Shown: positions 11,691 to 22,993, numbered from the stretch's first letter. The stretch: 64,000 bases of DNA from Blasia pusilla (GCA_050084515.1 CM114273.1:9424001-9488000), one strand, 5' to 3'. Made by a program: numbers and translations. The notes: generated by a model not told the origin, from the letters alone.

Positions 11691-12364
11691 GGAACCCGTC
11701 GGACTCCGACGGGTCGTCACAGCTTAAGGTCGGATTCTAGCAACGAGCTAAATGATGCAACCCGTCGGAGTCCGACGGATTGCATTCACATTGTGAATGC
11801 CTGGTTTCAACCCGTCGGACTCCGACGGGTTGGCAGATATTCCGTATCAAACGTGAACATAGCAACCCGTCGGAGTCTGACATGTTGCGTAATTGAATGG
11901 AAACTTGGAATTTGACGCAAAATTTGCTACACCAACTTCCGAAGACAACCCGTCGGAGTTCGACAAGTTGCTTTTGTCCAAAAACATTAAAAAAACCTCC
12001 AAACAGTTTTGAGTCAAGCAACCCGTCGGACTCCGACAGGTTGCTTTGGGCCAAAAACATACTGACCCTGTGGTCAGTCAAACAACTCGTCGGAGTCCGA
12101 CGAGTTGCTTTCTTCAAAAAACATCCTGAAAAGGCGGCGAGTCGAGCAACCCGTCGAACTCCGACGGGTTGCTTTGGGCCAAAAACTTACTAAACTTGTG
12201 ATCAGTCGAACAACTCGTCAAATTCCGACGAGTTGCTTTCGGCAAAAAATAACCTCACCCATTCATCAATCGAGCAACTCGTTGGAGTCCGACGAGTTGC
12301 GTTTGGCCAAAAGCATCCCAACAACAGTGCCAACCCAAATAACTTGTTGGAGTCCGACGGTTTG
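11691..12364. repeat. Eleven palindromic units in intron 2
   Basis: Unit starts: about 11692, 11758, 11808, 11863, 11946, 12019, 12083, 12148, 12211, 12275 and 12340. The last six are spaced 63-65 bp apart. Spacers begin with similar words (GCTTTGGGCCAAAAAC and relatives), so the array grew by tandem duplication, while the palindrome arms stay matched by paired changes (for example AACTCGTCGGA with TCCGACGAGTT). The array fills the 742-bp intron 12382-11641. Confidence 0.92.
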
Positions 12365-13802
12365 CAGCAAGAAGATACTTACGTGTTCATGGCATGCATT
12401 GCCATCTCCACCGTCGCCATGTGATGAGGGAATGGATGAAGGACCACTGCCTTCACGCAAAAATGTGCCTCCAAGGAGTTGGGCCGCTCCTCTCCAAACT
12501 TGGTCCACGCCATGAACCTGTGATTTCCATCCCAAATGAAGAAATACAGATTCCTCATCCAGCTGAATTCCGTGCCCTCTACTTGCCTTCTGAAATCCTC
12601 GTCTCTCATCCTCCAGAATGTGTCGAGCTTCTCCAAGTCCTCCTCCGTAACCAGGGCTTGGGTTCCATGCTCATCGTAAGGATGAACATAGAAGGGAGGA
12701 AAGCTGTCGACATAGGATGCTGTCGCCGCCGATTGTTTAAGCTTCGCGATGTCCTCGTCGGACTCAATTTTGCGGACGTATTCCATTGTCCCCAATCGGC
12801 AGAGTGGAATCCTCGAGGCATTGTGGCCCTCCATCAGTGCCATCTGCTTTACGACTAGTCAGAACCGGGACAAGATCAATAAGCTACACTGAATTCCCAA
12901 TGAATTGCAATTCACATAATTCAAAAAACCCAGATCCTCTCTTACCCGCTCAAAAATTGGGTCAGTTTCTTGACCAGCCAACTTGTCTGAGACGGCAACT
13001 GGCAAATCGACAGGGAACTCGTCGATCCGATAGAGGTCAATGTCTTCCGCCAGGCTTGGAGACGAGAATGACCGCTCTCCGACTTCTTCGGCAATGTCCA
13101 CCATCTCCACGCTGGCCGTCCTCATGACCTTATCGTCCGTGATTTGAACTTCTGGCGTTTCCGCTATGTTGATTGTCTCCCCGGACTTCATCGGGGACAT
13201 TTCCCGCATCTCAACACTCTGGGTTGGACGGGCAGGGCTGTCGTCAATGGCCATCACTTTTTCCCTCCTCGCTTTAGCCAATTCTCGCTCTCCTCACCGA
13301 CGGCCCGTAAACTTCTTTTCTCTCTTTTCGTCGGCGATCCTTTTCTTCAAGGCCTGCGACGTCTCAGCCTCTGCGTTCTGTCTATCGAGCACCTCTTGAA
13401 CACGTCTGCAAGAAGCTCCTGGTTGTGCATCTCCGCTTCCCTTTCCCGCTCCTTGATTTCCTGTTGCCTAATTTCATTTGCCAAACGAGGCCCTGGAGAT
13501 GCTGACGCAGGAGTCCTAATGGAGTGAAGCTCCCAGACTTGTTTGCTTGAGATTTTTTCCTCGTCATTTTTCCCGCAAATGCCTCCACCTATGTCCACGA
13601 TGAATCACTTGATCAGTCGCACGTCTGATGTCGAGATGAGTCGCCTTGATGGGTAGCTCTAACCATCTCGCTCTCGTTCCCTCCTATCGACTCGCGATGA
13701 CTCGCCGTGTGAAACGCCCCTTGGTATCTGATCAGCTGCTGCGCGGGAGCGAGAGAAATGGAGATCGCGAAATGAAAAACCGGAAATGAGCAATTTTTGC
13801 CC

Positions 13803-13810
13803 TATTTATA
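13803..13810 (-). promoter_or_regulatory. TATA box of the methyltransferase gene
   Basis: TATAAATA on the minus strand, about 240 bp upstream of the chosen start codon and just downstream of the palindrome array. A start site near 13775 would be expected. Inference from sequence only. Confidence 0.5.
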
Positions 13811-13900
13811 CTTTTCTAGCCGTTGGGCTGACCGTTGGGTGCCGTCATCCTTTCGACGGCGACATGCCGGCCGTTACGGAAGTCCGGACGTGAAAAATGG

Positions 13901-14538
13901 CAACCCGTCGGAGTCCGACAGGTTGCGCGCCTCCGCCGTCCAGGGAAGCCAGGGAAGATAACGCGAGGTGCACGAGCAACCCGTCGGAGACCGACTGGTT
14001 GAGCGCCTCCGCCGTCTTCGGACAAGAACACGAGGTACCCGCGCAACCCGTCGGAGACCGACAGGTTGCGCGCCTCCGCCATCTTCAGACAAGAACGGGG
14101 CGTACCCACGCAACCCGTCGGAGACCGACATGTTGCGCGCCTCCGGCGTCTTTGGAAAAGAACGGGACATACCCACGCAATCCGTCAGAGACCGTTGGGT
14201 TGCACGCTTCCCTCGTGAAGGGTTAACAACACGGGCTTCCCGTGCAACTCGTCGAAGTCCGACAGGTTGCACGCCTCCTTCATGTAAGCGAAACAAGGCG
14301 AGGCCCTTGGGCAACCTGTCGGAGGGCGACAGGTTGCATGCCTCGCCATCTTTTGGCAAATAGGTGCGGCACCCGCGGAACTCGTCGTGAACAGACGGTT
14401 TGCACGCCTCCGACATCTTCGGGCAAGAAGGAGCGGTATCCGAGCAACTCGTCGGAGAGCGACGGGTTGCCAGCTTCGACCATGTTTGCGTTTGAAGGTA
14501 AGGCAGAAGGGTGCAACACGTCCGAAGCCGACAGGTTG
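13901..14538. repeat. Ten-unit palindrome array, 67-bp period
   Basis: Unit starts: 13901, 13978, 14044, 14111, 14178, 14245, 14312, 14378, 14445, 14514. After the first interval (77 bp) the spacing is 66-69 bp. Each unit is a 25-bp palindrome, and the 42-bp spacers are related to each other (GCGCCTCCGCC...), so this is a minisatellite whose conserved core is a hairpin. It sits between the divergent promoters of the methyltransferase and transposase genes. The Cas-free setting and related spacers rule out a CRISPR locus. Confidence 0.93.
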
Positions 14539-14811
14539 CAGGCTTTGCTTAGCTTGGGTTAATTGTTGAGTTACCAGGACTCCAACGGGTTCCAACAAAA
14601 TGAAGTGTGCTTCGCAACCCACGTCTTTGCTTCCCAAATCCGGTAACACATTGCAACAAAATTGGATCCATTGTGTCAGAAAATGTCACCTACCGAAATT
14701 CATCTTGTCAGTAAAAATCTGTCAGGAGTATCTGTTTTCCTATTCACTATAAATTAAAAATTCTCATTCTCATTCTCATTCTCACCCTCCTCCCGTACGA
14801 AATTTCTGGGA
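14539..14811 (+). promoter_or_regulatory. Presumed transposase promoter region
   Basis: Non-coding DNA between the array and the transposase start. It includes CACTATAAATTAAAA near 14747, a possible TATA element about 60 bp before the start codon, and a short CATTCT tandem repeat at 14762-14785. Nothing else recognisable. Confidence 0.4.
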
Positions 14812-17800
14812 ATGGATAATTATGTGAAGCTCACTTGTGGCAATCATCTGGAAGCCCTTCCTAAATCAGAAATCATTCGACCGCAAGCTCGTGAGTCTTT
14901 CATAGCAGTGGATGAAAATTTTCTCTCAGTTCGATTTCTTCTCCAAATTGGAACTATCTTTGTATCCAAGGATGTTAGGGTGGACGGTACGGAGGACATA
15001 ATAGGTGAGACAGTCCGGCCAGTGACTGCAGACCGTAAAGTATGGAATCTCCTACCTCTAGCAAATGGTCAATACAGAGTTTATGGCCTGCCCCTGAATT
15101 TGTTTGTTTCCCAAGTAGACGGTGGAGAATTTCCTAGTGCTCCGAGCTCTACGTTTGCAACTCCTAGCCCAGTACATCCGGCTTCAACTCCAACTTCACA
15201 CGCTCGTATCAATGTTGTTCTTCCTGAAGAGATTCCGGATGTCGTCAACCTCAGTGGATCTGTCGGACACCAACCGGGCCCTCTGTCCGCCTACTCGTTC
15301 CTCTTGCGAGTATCAGGCAATAGTTTGCTTTCATCTCTGGCCTTGAAAATGTTCAAGCACATTCTTGTCGACCAGCTGCCGCCCACGTACGATGGTAATT
15401 GCATTTTTGAGTTGCCTCCACTTGCTGCTCCTGCTCAAAAGAAAGATGGAGGACGCCTGAAGGCTATGGACAGAAAGTCTGATTGTCATCGATGGTGCAC
15501 GCTTTAACGGACCAGTGCTTCAATTCCAGATGGTCCTTGGATTGTCTCCCGCCGCCAATGTGTGGGAGCCTTGGAGTGTAGAAGTCCAGCATGCCCGTAT
15601 CTAGAGCGCAACTGGCGAGTCAATACATCACAATTTCCCCCCAAGAATGCAGAAACTCCATACGAGGTCGGTGCCACCATACCGCCAAGAGGCCATCGAT
15701 GTCGTCATTGTCAGGCATCGCCCTTCTGCGTTGGAGTGTGTCCTCCATACATATTTTTCATTGTCCACGACTTGGGCTCCACGTCAGAGTACACAAGGCT
15801 GGAAGTTCATGTTGGCTCCCACACTCATCCTGTGACCAATGCAATTCAGAGACACATCAAGGAGGATGTGGCGAAGAAAGTTGTCGAGGTCTACATAAAC
15901 TCTCCGGGTTCAAAGCCCGGAGTGATCAAGCTCACAATAGCATCACAATTTTGTGAACAATTTCTTGGAATCCCTCGATAGGGCGAGGTCATGGCTGCTG
16001 AGGAGAAATAACTATGGGAAAATCTCGTATTTCTCGCTAGTCTTGAATGCTTCCGGAATTTGCTGCGTCAAATACGGGTTCTGGATGGAAAGACGGCCGA
16101 AATGGATGCCATCACCAGAATCAAGGCCAACTCTAGATTTCCATTCATTCAGAGATGGCAATTCATAGGCCAAGGAGGCGAGGGATCCAGGGCCTATGTC
16201 TTCAAAATGTCAACCACAGGTCCGTTGAGTGGCCTCGATCTTATAGATCGAATGAGGGAAGGGGAAGATCTTTACGGCAGCTGGGTAAGCTTTGATATTT
16301 GCTACAGAGTGCTGAACGGATGGTTGACGATGGGTGCTCATGTTTGTGACCATGTGGAGAAGGGACTCAAAACTATATTTGTCTATGAAGTAAAGGCAGA
16401 AGACGTTGGCAGTTTGAAGATGTGCTGGTTACTCTTATTTGAGGTGGTGAAGGAAAACAAAAGGCCACCTCCGGAAATTTATGGCTTCATGGCGGACAAT
16501 GCACAACCTGGGTGGATTGCTATCCGAGAAGTGTTCTGGGATGGAGAGGTTCAACCGGAGAGGGAAAGGTCGCATGCTTTCCATTGGCAACAGTCTGTGA
16601 CCCGGTACACCAAATCTTGCATCAAGGAGAATAAGAGGACAGAGCATGTCACTCTACTCCAATGCTCCAAGGACAACAAAACCTTGAAGCAGGCCATAGA
16701 ATGCCAGGAAGAACTTCATGGGTGGTGGAGGAAGCATGCGATTTAGGGGAAGTACAAAGAATTGTGCTCTTGGTTGAGTTGGTGGACTGTACGTATGAGA
16801 CAATGGGGAAACTTCATGCGGCAGGTGAGTTCACTATTTTGTCTTGTCAAGCTCACGCTGAGAATTGTTTGATAAGTTGCAGCTCAAGTTGAGGAGCGTG
16901 GGAACTATAGGGATTTCAAACCGAAAAAACCAAACAAGCTCTCAGATGCGACGGGTTGCCCAAGTGTGCAGCCCGATGGAAACCGACGGGTTTCCCGAGT
17001 GTGCAACCCGACGGAAACCGACGGGTCGCAGAGTCGTTCATGGGATGCCTCGGCCTTGCAACCCGTCTGAATCCGACGGGTTGCAGTAGGTGGGTTTAGG
17101 GTTGCAACACGTCGGGACCCGACGGGTTGCAGAGTCGTTCATGGGATTCCTCGGCCTTGCAACCTGTCTAGTTCCGACAGGTAGCTTATGTCTTTGTCTG
17201 CTGAGTTATTTTCGTTCCCTCCTAACATTGCCATCGTTGCAGGGATTTAACGTTCATGAAAATGCCCTCTGCCCCAACACAAGTGGAGCAGAAAGTGTCC
17301 ATTCCTCTTGGAGGTCGTCACAAGCATGCCAACGAATTTCACTTGTGGAGGCATGCCAACAAGACCAGGCAAGAGCAATGCTCGATCTGCAAACATCCCA
17401 TATCTTCCTCACAAAAGGCATAACAAAAGGAAGGGGGCCGTCGATCTACGAGCTCTATGTCAGGGCGGCTGTGAGATCTTGTGATGAAAAAATGTATGTG
17501 GAAGCCTTCAACCGGTGCATAGCTGGAACTCCCCTCGAGCAAGACGTACACATTGGTGGGGATATTTGTGAGCGGGTTTCAAGACGTCCCATACAGATGG
17601 TGGTAGAGCAGTCCGAACGAGACTCGTGGAGACCATATAAGTATCTTGACTTCACGCAGGTGAAGAGGCACCATCGAGGAACGAATCCGATGATTGATTT
17701 AGATGAGGAAATTACGCCGCCCAGGTATTCGGGGACCCCGGACCCGTCCCAAATCCGTGATGGAGTTACTTCTCCAAAATCAATGAATGTTTTATTTCAA

Positions 17801-18640
17801 AAGCCCTCCGTTGCTGGATTTTTGCAACATCCTGTCACAGGGGTGGTTCAACAATATGGGATTCCGGTAATGGAGATGGATTGCAAACTAAAACGGTGGC
17901 ATATATCTCGGAGCAACCTAGGACGTGGATCCACCCGCAGGGCAGGATCTGATGGCATTAGGAGAGCATGCGGTACTTTCCTAAATAAGAACTGTACAAG
18001 GACTGGACGACCACTGCCTGGGTTTTGGGGACTCAAAACCTTTGATCGTTTCACGAGGACCGGGGATCAATTGAAGTACTTCTTGTGCCCAAATGAATCT
18101 TGCACTTTCCAGAAGTCTTATCTGGCTGCCGTTGGAGCTCTGGGGAATACCCCCACGATTTGGCCCATCGCCGCACGTACGAACTCCACTCAAGACGAAG
18201 TGGACAATCTTACAAGTGCCAATTTCAGACTCGTAGACAAGGGAAGTTTGGAGCATGTTCGCATTTCGTATTCAACCCAAGATTGACGTCAACATGTACC
18301 CGGAGAAGGTGGATAATCTCAATCCACTATTTCTGTTTGAGTCTAGAAATGGGGTGAAGAGAAACAAACTGTGTAGGCCAACGGTGGAGAGAGCAAAGCG
18401 AATTGCATTAGCTCGGGAGGCAAAAATGGAGATCATCGCCACGAAAGATGTCTTGAGTGGCAATGGAATATGAAGGATGTATTGGGTCAGGAACAACACT
18501 GTAAATTCAAGTGTCACAGGGATGTATGTGGTGCACATCTGTTGCTTTCCCACATGTTCATGTGATGACTTTGTCCAAAGAGAGACAAGTCGCAAAAGGT
18601 ATTTCCCTTGTTAGCACATGTACTATGTGTTGCTGGTAGT
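14812..18640 (+). pseudogene. Mutator-like (MULE) transposase with WRKY-GCM1 and SWIM fingers
   Basis: The N-terminus starts MDNYVKLTCG. After a frameshift near 15480 comes a zinc-binding region, WIVSRRQCVGALECRSPACP, then CRHCQ and GSHTHPV, the Cys/HxH layout of the WRKY-GCM1 DNA-binding domain of MULE transposases. The DDE domain (about 16060-16825) has YGFMADNAQPGW with a catalytic Asp and RSHAFHWQQSV. A phase-0 intron (16826-17242, CAG/GTGAGT to GTTGCAG) leads to NTSGAESVH, where MULEs carry the last acidic residue. A SWIM finger closes the protein (18475-18640: CSCDDF...YFPC-stop-HMYYVL). Stops at 15979, about 16006, 16744 and 18612 disable this copy; the last replaces the usual Lys in CKH. 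It would cut and paste the element. Confidence 0.78.
16946..17184. repeat. Palindromic units in the transposase intron
   Basis: One half unit at 16946 and units starting at 16969, 17004, 17059, 17105 and 17160, some with imperfect arms (GACGGAAACCGACGGG). All lie inside the 417-bp intron of the transposase gene, as in the methyltransferase introns. Confidence 0.88.
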
Positions 18641-19140
18641 TTTAAGAGAGTCGGAGGTAGGAGTAGGAATCCACCAACCAATTCTGTCCCTCAAAGAAGT
18701 GCGAAGTATTTTAAACAAACCACTTTGAGGATGCAAAATGAGGTTTTAGATTGTACTTTCATTTTTCCAGAACCTTCACTTTAAGCTTGAACTCTATTCA
18801 ACCTAGGGCAAATGATAGATTTTTTCCAGACCTTGGATGGAAAAAGTGATTGGTTCCACACTTATGATTCCATTGATTTTTCAGTTTTCAAAATTTTGTG
18901 CAATTTGCAACTCGTCGGACTCAGAGGGGTTGCCAAAATATGGAAGAGGAAAAAAAAGTGTGGGACAGCTTAATAACTGAGCAAAAAAGTGCAAAAAAAT
19001 CACACAAAAATTTTCCTCTCTTCAACCCAACGGAAACTCTCTTTAAAAAAAAGTATCTATTTCGGTTGAAGGTAGTTTCGTCTCTCGTCTCTCCTCTCTT
19101 CCTCTCTCCTCTCTCCTCTCTCCTCTCTTCCTCTCATCTT
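18641..19140. other. Right flank of the composite element
   Basis: No gene is visible. One more palindrome with a damaged arm lies at 18908-18932. A CT-rich stretch (19076-19140, repeated CTCCTCT) resembles the GA-rich module at 735-808 in the opposite sense. LINE sequence starts just beyond. Confidence 0.5.
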
Positions 19141-19150
19141 ACCACACCTC

Positions 19151-19435
19151 GATTGCTAGGTTGATAACTTTCTTTTTCTCTGGGTAACAATTTCTCGACC
19201 ATCCTGTAGATAAGCAATAAATGTGCTTCTTGAGACTCTTTGACCTTTGCAAGCTCCTTTCTCCTAGCTTTGACTTGTAGAGATGTAAGATCAAGATCCA
19301 ACCATATCCTCCGTCATTTGAGAAAGGCCTTGTTAGCCATGGTAGTATCACGTTGAGTTTGATCAACAAACTTAACTAGAATAGCACGAGGCTATGTTCC
19401 CATTTTACCAATGCGAAAAGCTTGAGCCAAGTCTG
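19151..19435 (-). pseudogene. LINE ORF1 C-terminal fragment
   Basis: The minus strand matches the end of ORF1 in the plus-strand LINE (35880-36112 region): FVDQTQRD, NKAFLK and WLDLDL-type peptides and the segment before the ORF2 start. It is flanked by the composite element and a GC-rich block. Confidence 0.75.
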
Positions 19436-20090
19436 GGTATGCATTTTAGGGGCCCCTCGTGGGCCCTTCCCTTATGGGTTTTACCCAAAAGGGGAAGGAA
19501 AGGGGAAGGGAGGGGGAGGGGGAAGGGGAGGGGGAAGGGAGGGCCAAGTTCAAACTTGGCCCCAGCCACTCCCACGCCGCCACGTGTCCCCGTAGGGTTT
19601 GCGAGACGCGGGCTCTAGGGCTACGATAGGCTCGCGGGCCAGGGGGGTGGGCGCATTTGCATGTCTGCATGCGAAACGGGGAGGGGGGCTCGCAAGCCTG
19701 GGGAGGGTCGGGGGGGCAAGCTCGCGGGCCCGCATGCAAGCCGAGGGCAAGGCTATGGCGGGTGTACGGGGACGGGAGGCGTTGGGCGGGCTTTGTCGCG
19801 AGCCACAAATCGATGCGCGGGCCCGTATATGGGCTAGGGTTCAGGCGAAGAATTAGAGGGCACGACGTGTAGAAAATTGCTAAAGAAGCATAATTGATGG
19901 GAAACGGCTCTCATACTCACACACCACCATGGAGAACGAAATTAGGGGATGAGAGAATGAGTGGAGGCTGGTCCCCTTCTCAATTATGTAGGGTTTGTTC
20001 ACGCAACCCTAACCCTAATCTTAACCATAGTCTCAAGTTAGACTAACTCTGATTAACTAACTAAATGAGCAACCCGATCACAGGGTGATG
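19436..20090. other. GC-rich, G-run-bearing region and short repeat
   Basis: No gene is supported. 19490-19546 holds many runs of three to five G on the plus strand. 19600-19860 is a GC-rich stretch with GCGGGC/GGGCTAGGG words that recur at 51835-52270. 19996-20060 (CAACCCTAACCCTAATC...) recurs at 41548-41610. Confidence 0.5.
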
Positions 20091-20101
20091 TGATTAACTA
20101 A

Positions 20102-22088
20102 TTAAATGAGCAGATGGATCATTACATTAAAAAAGGCTGGAGGAAAATGCATCTCAAGCAAACACATGGTGATAACTACGTCTTCATGAACTTGGGGATA
20201 ATCTGTACGGTCCCAAACTTGTTGTGAAAGATTCCTCATAACTCTACATAATCTGAGAAGCGTGGTCCTCACATCTTTGCTCATGAGACCTCAAAGACCT
20301 CAAAGGTATAATTTTTTGGATAAATACTTGGTAGTCATGAGACTTCATGTTCCCTAATCTCTTCTTCACCGTAAGTTTTTTCAACTCACCACTATAGCCA
20401 ATTGGCACTTTCAAAGATTCAACCCTTCACACGAAAACGGCCATTTCACTACTAGAGAGAATATAGTTTGCTACAGGTTTGACAATACTTCCACTTCTAG
20501 AAGGGTGAGGTTTTAGCTGTAAGTGGGATCGAATTTGTTTTTTTTTCCATATCTCCCCTCACTTTCACTGTATCATGTATCCCAAACAATGTTTTCACAA
20601 CATTTTCATAAATATTCTTCTCTACATGCATAACGTCTAGGGTATGTCGAATCAATAAATGCTATCAAATTACATATAGTTAAGGAAAAATCCACTGTAC
20701 TTTGATAAACAAAAAAAACATCTTCCTTACATAATGCAAAAACTTATAATCAAGTAGGATACTTGCCAATAGGGCAATGAAAAAAGGGTTCCTCTACGCT
20801 TAACTCCCGTTTTCTTGTAAGGGTCATCAGGACCATCTTCTCTACCCCCTCTCTCATGGTATTTTTTTTATCCTTTGCCCATCGAATATGCTCCATTATT
20901 GTAATCCTTGTGGGAGGTGGCCTAGAATCTCCTTTCCCATTAAAAAGTGATCCATACTTCCTCCCTCGCCAATGATGGTTTTGTTTGAGATAACGATGAT
21001 GACCAAGAAATATTGGTTATCCACATTCTTTAGAGAAGTCGAAATCTACTTGAGGCCCACACACTGTGCAGGCTAGCTTTCCACCATGGCTTTGTCTTGA
21101 GATCAACCCATATGCAGGATAGTCATTGATGGTCCACAAAATCAAGGCTTTGAAGGTGAATTTCACTTGTCCATCCAATTTCCTCACATCATGGAAATCA
21201 ACACCTTCCCACAACTTTGCACACTCCTCTACCAAGGGAGCCAAGAAAGTGTCAATGTTCTCGCTATCAACACTCCCTTTTCCAGGGATGATCAAAGCCA
21301 ACTGGATATAAAACTTTTTTTTTGGCGACCAAGGAGGTAAATTATAATTCACTTATAACACTGGCCAAGTTGACCATGAACTCGCCTTCTCCGAGAATGG
21401 ATTCACCCCATCTAATGCTAATCCAAATCTACAATTTCTCTTCTCGCTCCTAAAATCAGGATATATATATGGTCTACATGCTTCCAAGCCCTAGAGTCTA
21501 CTGTATGTCGAACTAAACCATCTTTGCTTTGGTTAAGAGGACCCCAACACATCACCTCGTACAAGATGTTGGATCTGAACATGCGTCGCAATCTAGGAAT
21601 GATTGGGAAATGACGGAGAACTTTGCAAGTACTGATGACTTTCCAACTTGTCTAAATATTTTTGCATAGCACTTTGGACACTGATGAAGATCATGTAAAT
21701 CCCCTCGAAATAATACATAACCACGTGGACAAGCATGTAAGGTATCATAACTCAACCCCAATTTCACTGTGAGTTTCTTAGCTACATGATGACTTTGCAG
21801 CGCATCGTTTTTGAGTGGCAAGACATGATTCCCAAGCAACTTCAAAAGTTCATCTATACCTACATTGGGTAAATTATGTGCTCCTAAAATATTAAAAAGG
21901 TGCATAACAAATGCCAACATTGATACTCTAGCACCGGAATAGAGAGGCTTACATGCATCAGCCATCTCATTATCTACATTTTTAGGATCTTCATCCATGT
22001 CAACCTGATCATTGTTCCCCTTTCTTTCCCCCCTTATCAGATCTACCTTCTTCGTCATGAAGATCATCGTATTGGGAAAAAACTTCAT
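20102..22088 (-). pseudogene. CACTA (En/Spm) TNP2-type transposase relic
   Basis: Three minus-strand pieces follow in order. 22088-21552 has KPLYSGARVSMLAFVMHLFN, KLGLSYDTLHACPRGYVLFR and CPKCYAKIFR. 21352-21017 has LALIIPGKGS, FLAPLVEE, LWTINDYPAYGLIS and KLACTVC. 20284-20102 has LCRVMRNLSQQVW and LLEMHFPPAFFNVMIHLL. These are hallmark blocks of the plant CACTA TNP2 (transposase_21) protein in the right order. Frames are broken between them, so it is a relic. It separates two LINE fragments. Confidence 0.88.
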
Positions 22089-22129
22089 TCAACATTATGT
22101 GCACATCAACTTCATTCTCTACGCTTTCT

Positions 22130-22991
22130 TAAGATGCTAGAGGTGAGATTTGGTGAACTTTCAAATTACAAGTGGCTCCGAAAGTTAAAAAATGCTCTAT
22201 TAAAGGATTTGTAGAAAGATCTGAAGAGATTATAGACCAAAAACCATGCTCATGTTCTTCGAAAAGAGGTGAAGTCAAGGAATGACTGAATTGGGTAAAT
22301 TGAGCAGTACGTGTGCGAGCATTGAAATCCCCAACTAGAAAGACTTGACCTTTGCTTTGATATTTGAGAACATCCCCAATAAGTCGATGAAACGGTTGAC
22401 TCCCATTGCAAGTTCATGTTGAGTAGATAGGCATGGACAGTGGTGCAAAATAACAAACTGCCAAATAATAATAAGATCCCCCAACCAAACCAAGACGTAG
22501 CCAATGATATTGGCCCCCGATATCTTGATCTTCTAGATGTATGAGAGGTAGAAATAAAGACTTGATGAAAGTAGCAATACCGCCATGACCCCTACCTGCT
22601 CATTGCCTTCTTTGGTTCCATGTCGATCCCACCAAAGTAAACCCTTGCATCTCTACAATAGTATTGCTCTCATGTTCCCAAGTCTCCACAATATCGATGA
22701 TGTCCGCCATCTCCCAAAATGGTAGAGCACTCACATACTTTGTTGTTGAAAGGCCTTGTATATTCCACATCAACACTCTCAACTTCTTAAATTGCTAGGT
22801 TGATAACTTTCTTTTTCTCTAGGTAATAATTGCTCGACCATCGTGTAGATAAGAAATAAAATGTACTTCTTAAGCCTCTTTGACCTTTGCAAGCTCCTTT
22901 CTCCTAGCTTTGACTTGTAGAGATGTAAGATCAGGATCCAACCATATCCTCTGTCCTTTGAGAATGGCATTGTTAGCCATGGTAGTATCAC
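22130..22991 (-). pseudogene. LINE ORF1 end and ORF2 endonuclease start
   Basis: MRVLMWNIQGLSTTKYVSA and ETWEHESNTIVEMQGFTLVG match the APE-type endonuclease start of the plus-strand LINE at 36115. Upstream (22779-22991) is the end of ORF1, WLDPDLTSLQ. The copy is cut at 22130 by CACTA sequence and at 22993 by a solo LTR, beyond which ORF1 continues at 24001. Confidence 0.85.
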
Positions 22992-22993
22992 GT

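Larger units (their letters stand above)
8529..13567 (-). pseudogene. ParB-like domain plus beta-class N4/N6 DNA methyltransferase
   Basis: Four exons fit: 13567-12946, 12843-12383, 11640-9614 and 9100-8529, with GT/AG ends; all three introns keep phase. Exon 1 gives a Glu/Lys-rich N-terminus. Exon 2 has a ParB/Srx-type motif, WDGNHRFMAW (about 12507-12534), preceded by RIPLCRLGTMEYVRKI. Exon 3 is a long unrecognised middle, a Lys/Glu/Ser linker, then VDLLIADLPSG (9875-9901), which aligns with the catalytic DPPY box (motif IV), and RGCFLVLTG. Exon 4 carries SRPGDLVSDLVGLS (about 8775-8820), like the SAM-binding motif I, and, one base out of frame, GRNILCLEGRQELFDLC, as at the end of these enzymes. 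Order IV then I marks the beta class. Damage: stops at 10749, about 10713, 10404, 10386 and 10158, frameshifts near 13500-13380, 9825 and 8790, and DPPY read as DLPS. Confidence 0.7.
6776..19140. mobile_element. Composite MULE-type element with methyltransferase cargo
   Basis: Two divergent genes, ParB/amino-methyltransferase (-, 8529-13567) and Mutator-like transposase (+, 14812-18640), share the 1.2-kb region between them. The same 25-bp palindrome occurs in that region, in the larger introns of both genes and in both flanks, which argues that they form one unit. Its left end (6776-8160) is repeated at 38531-39845; fragments of both genes lie together at 1-725. Left homology to the other copy starts next to the chromovirus remnant; the right limit is taken where LINE sequence starts near 19150. 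Terminal inverted repeats and target duplication were not resolved, so the limits and the unity of the element are inferences. Confidence 0.6.

Noticed and set aside
11737-12515. Repetitive proteins rich in QPVGVRRVA or TRRTPTGC peptides, in several frames
   Set aside because: They are translations of the palindrome arrays in non-coding DNA and appear in all frames.
13901-14538. CRISPR array
   Set aside because: Repeats are regularly spaced, but spacers are related to each other, the repeat is fully palindromic, units recur in introns, and the context is a eukaryotic nuclear genome without cas genes.
19446-19808. Pro-rich frame in GC-rich DNA
   Set aside because: Opposite and overlapping frames are open only because stops are rare at high GC; no homology seen.
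19996-20060. Interstitial telomere repeat (CCCTAACCCTAA)
   Set aside because: Only two units, and the same stretch recurs at 41548 as part of a dispersed repeat.
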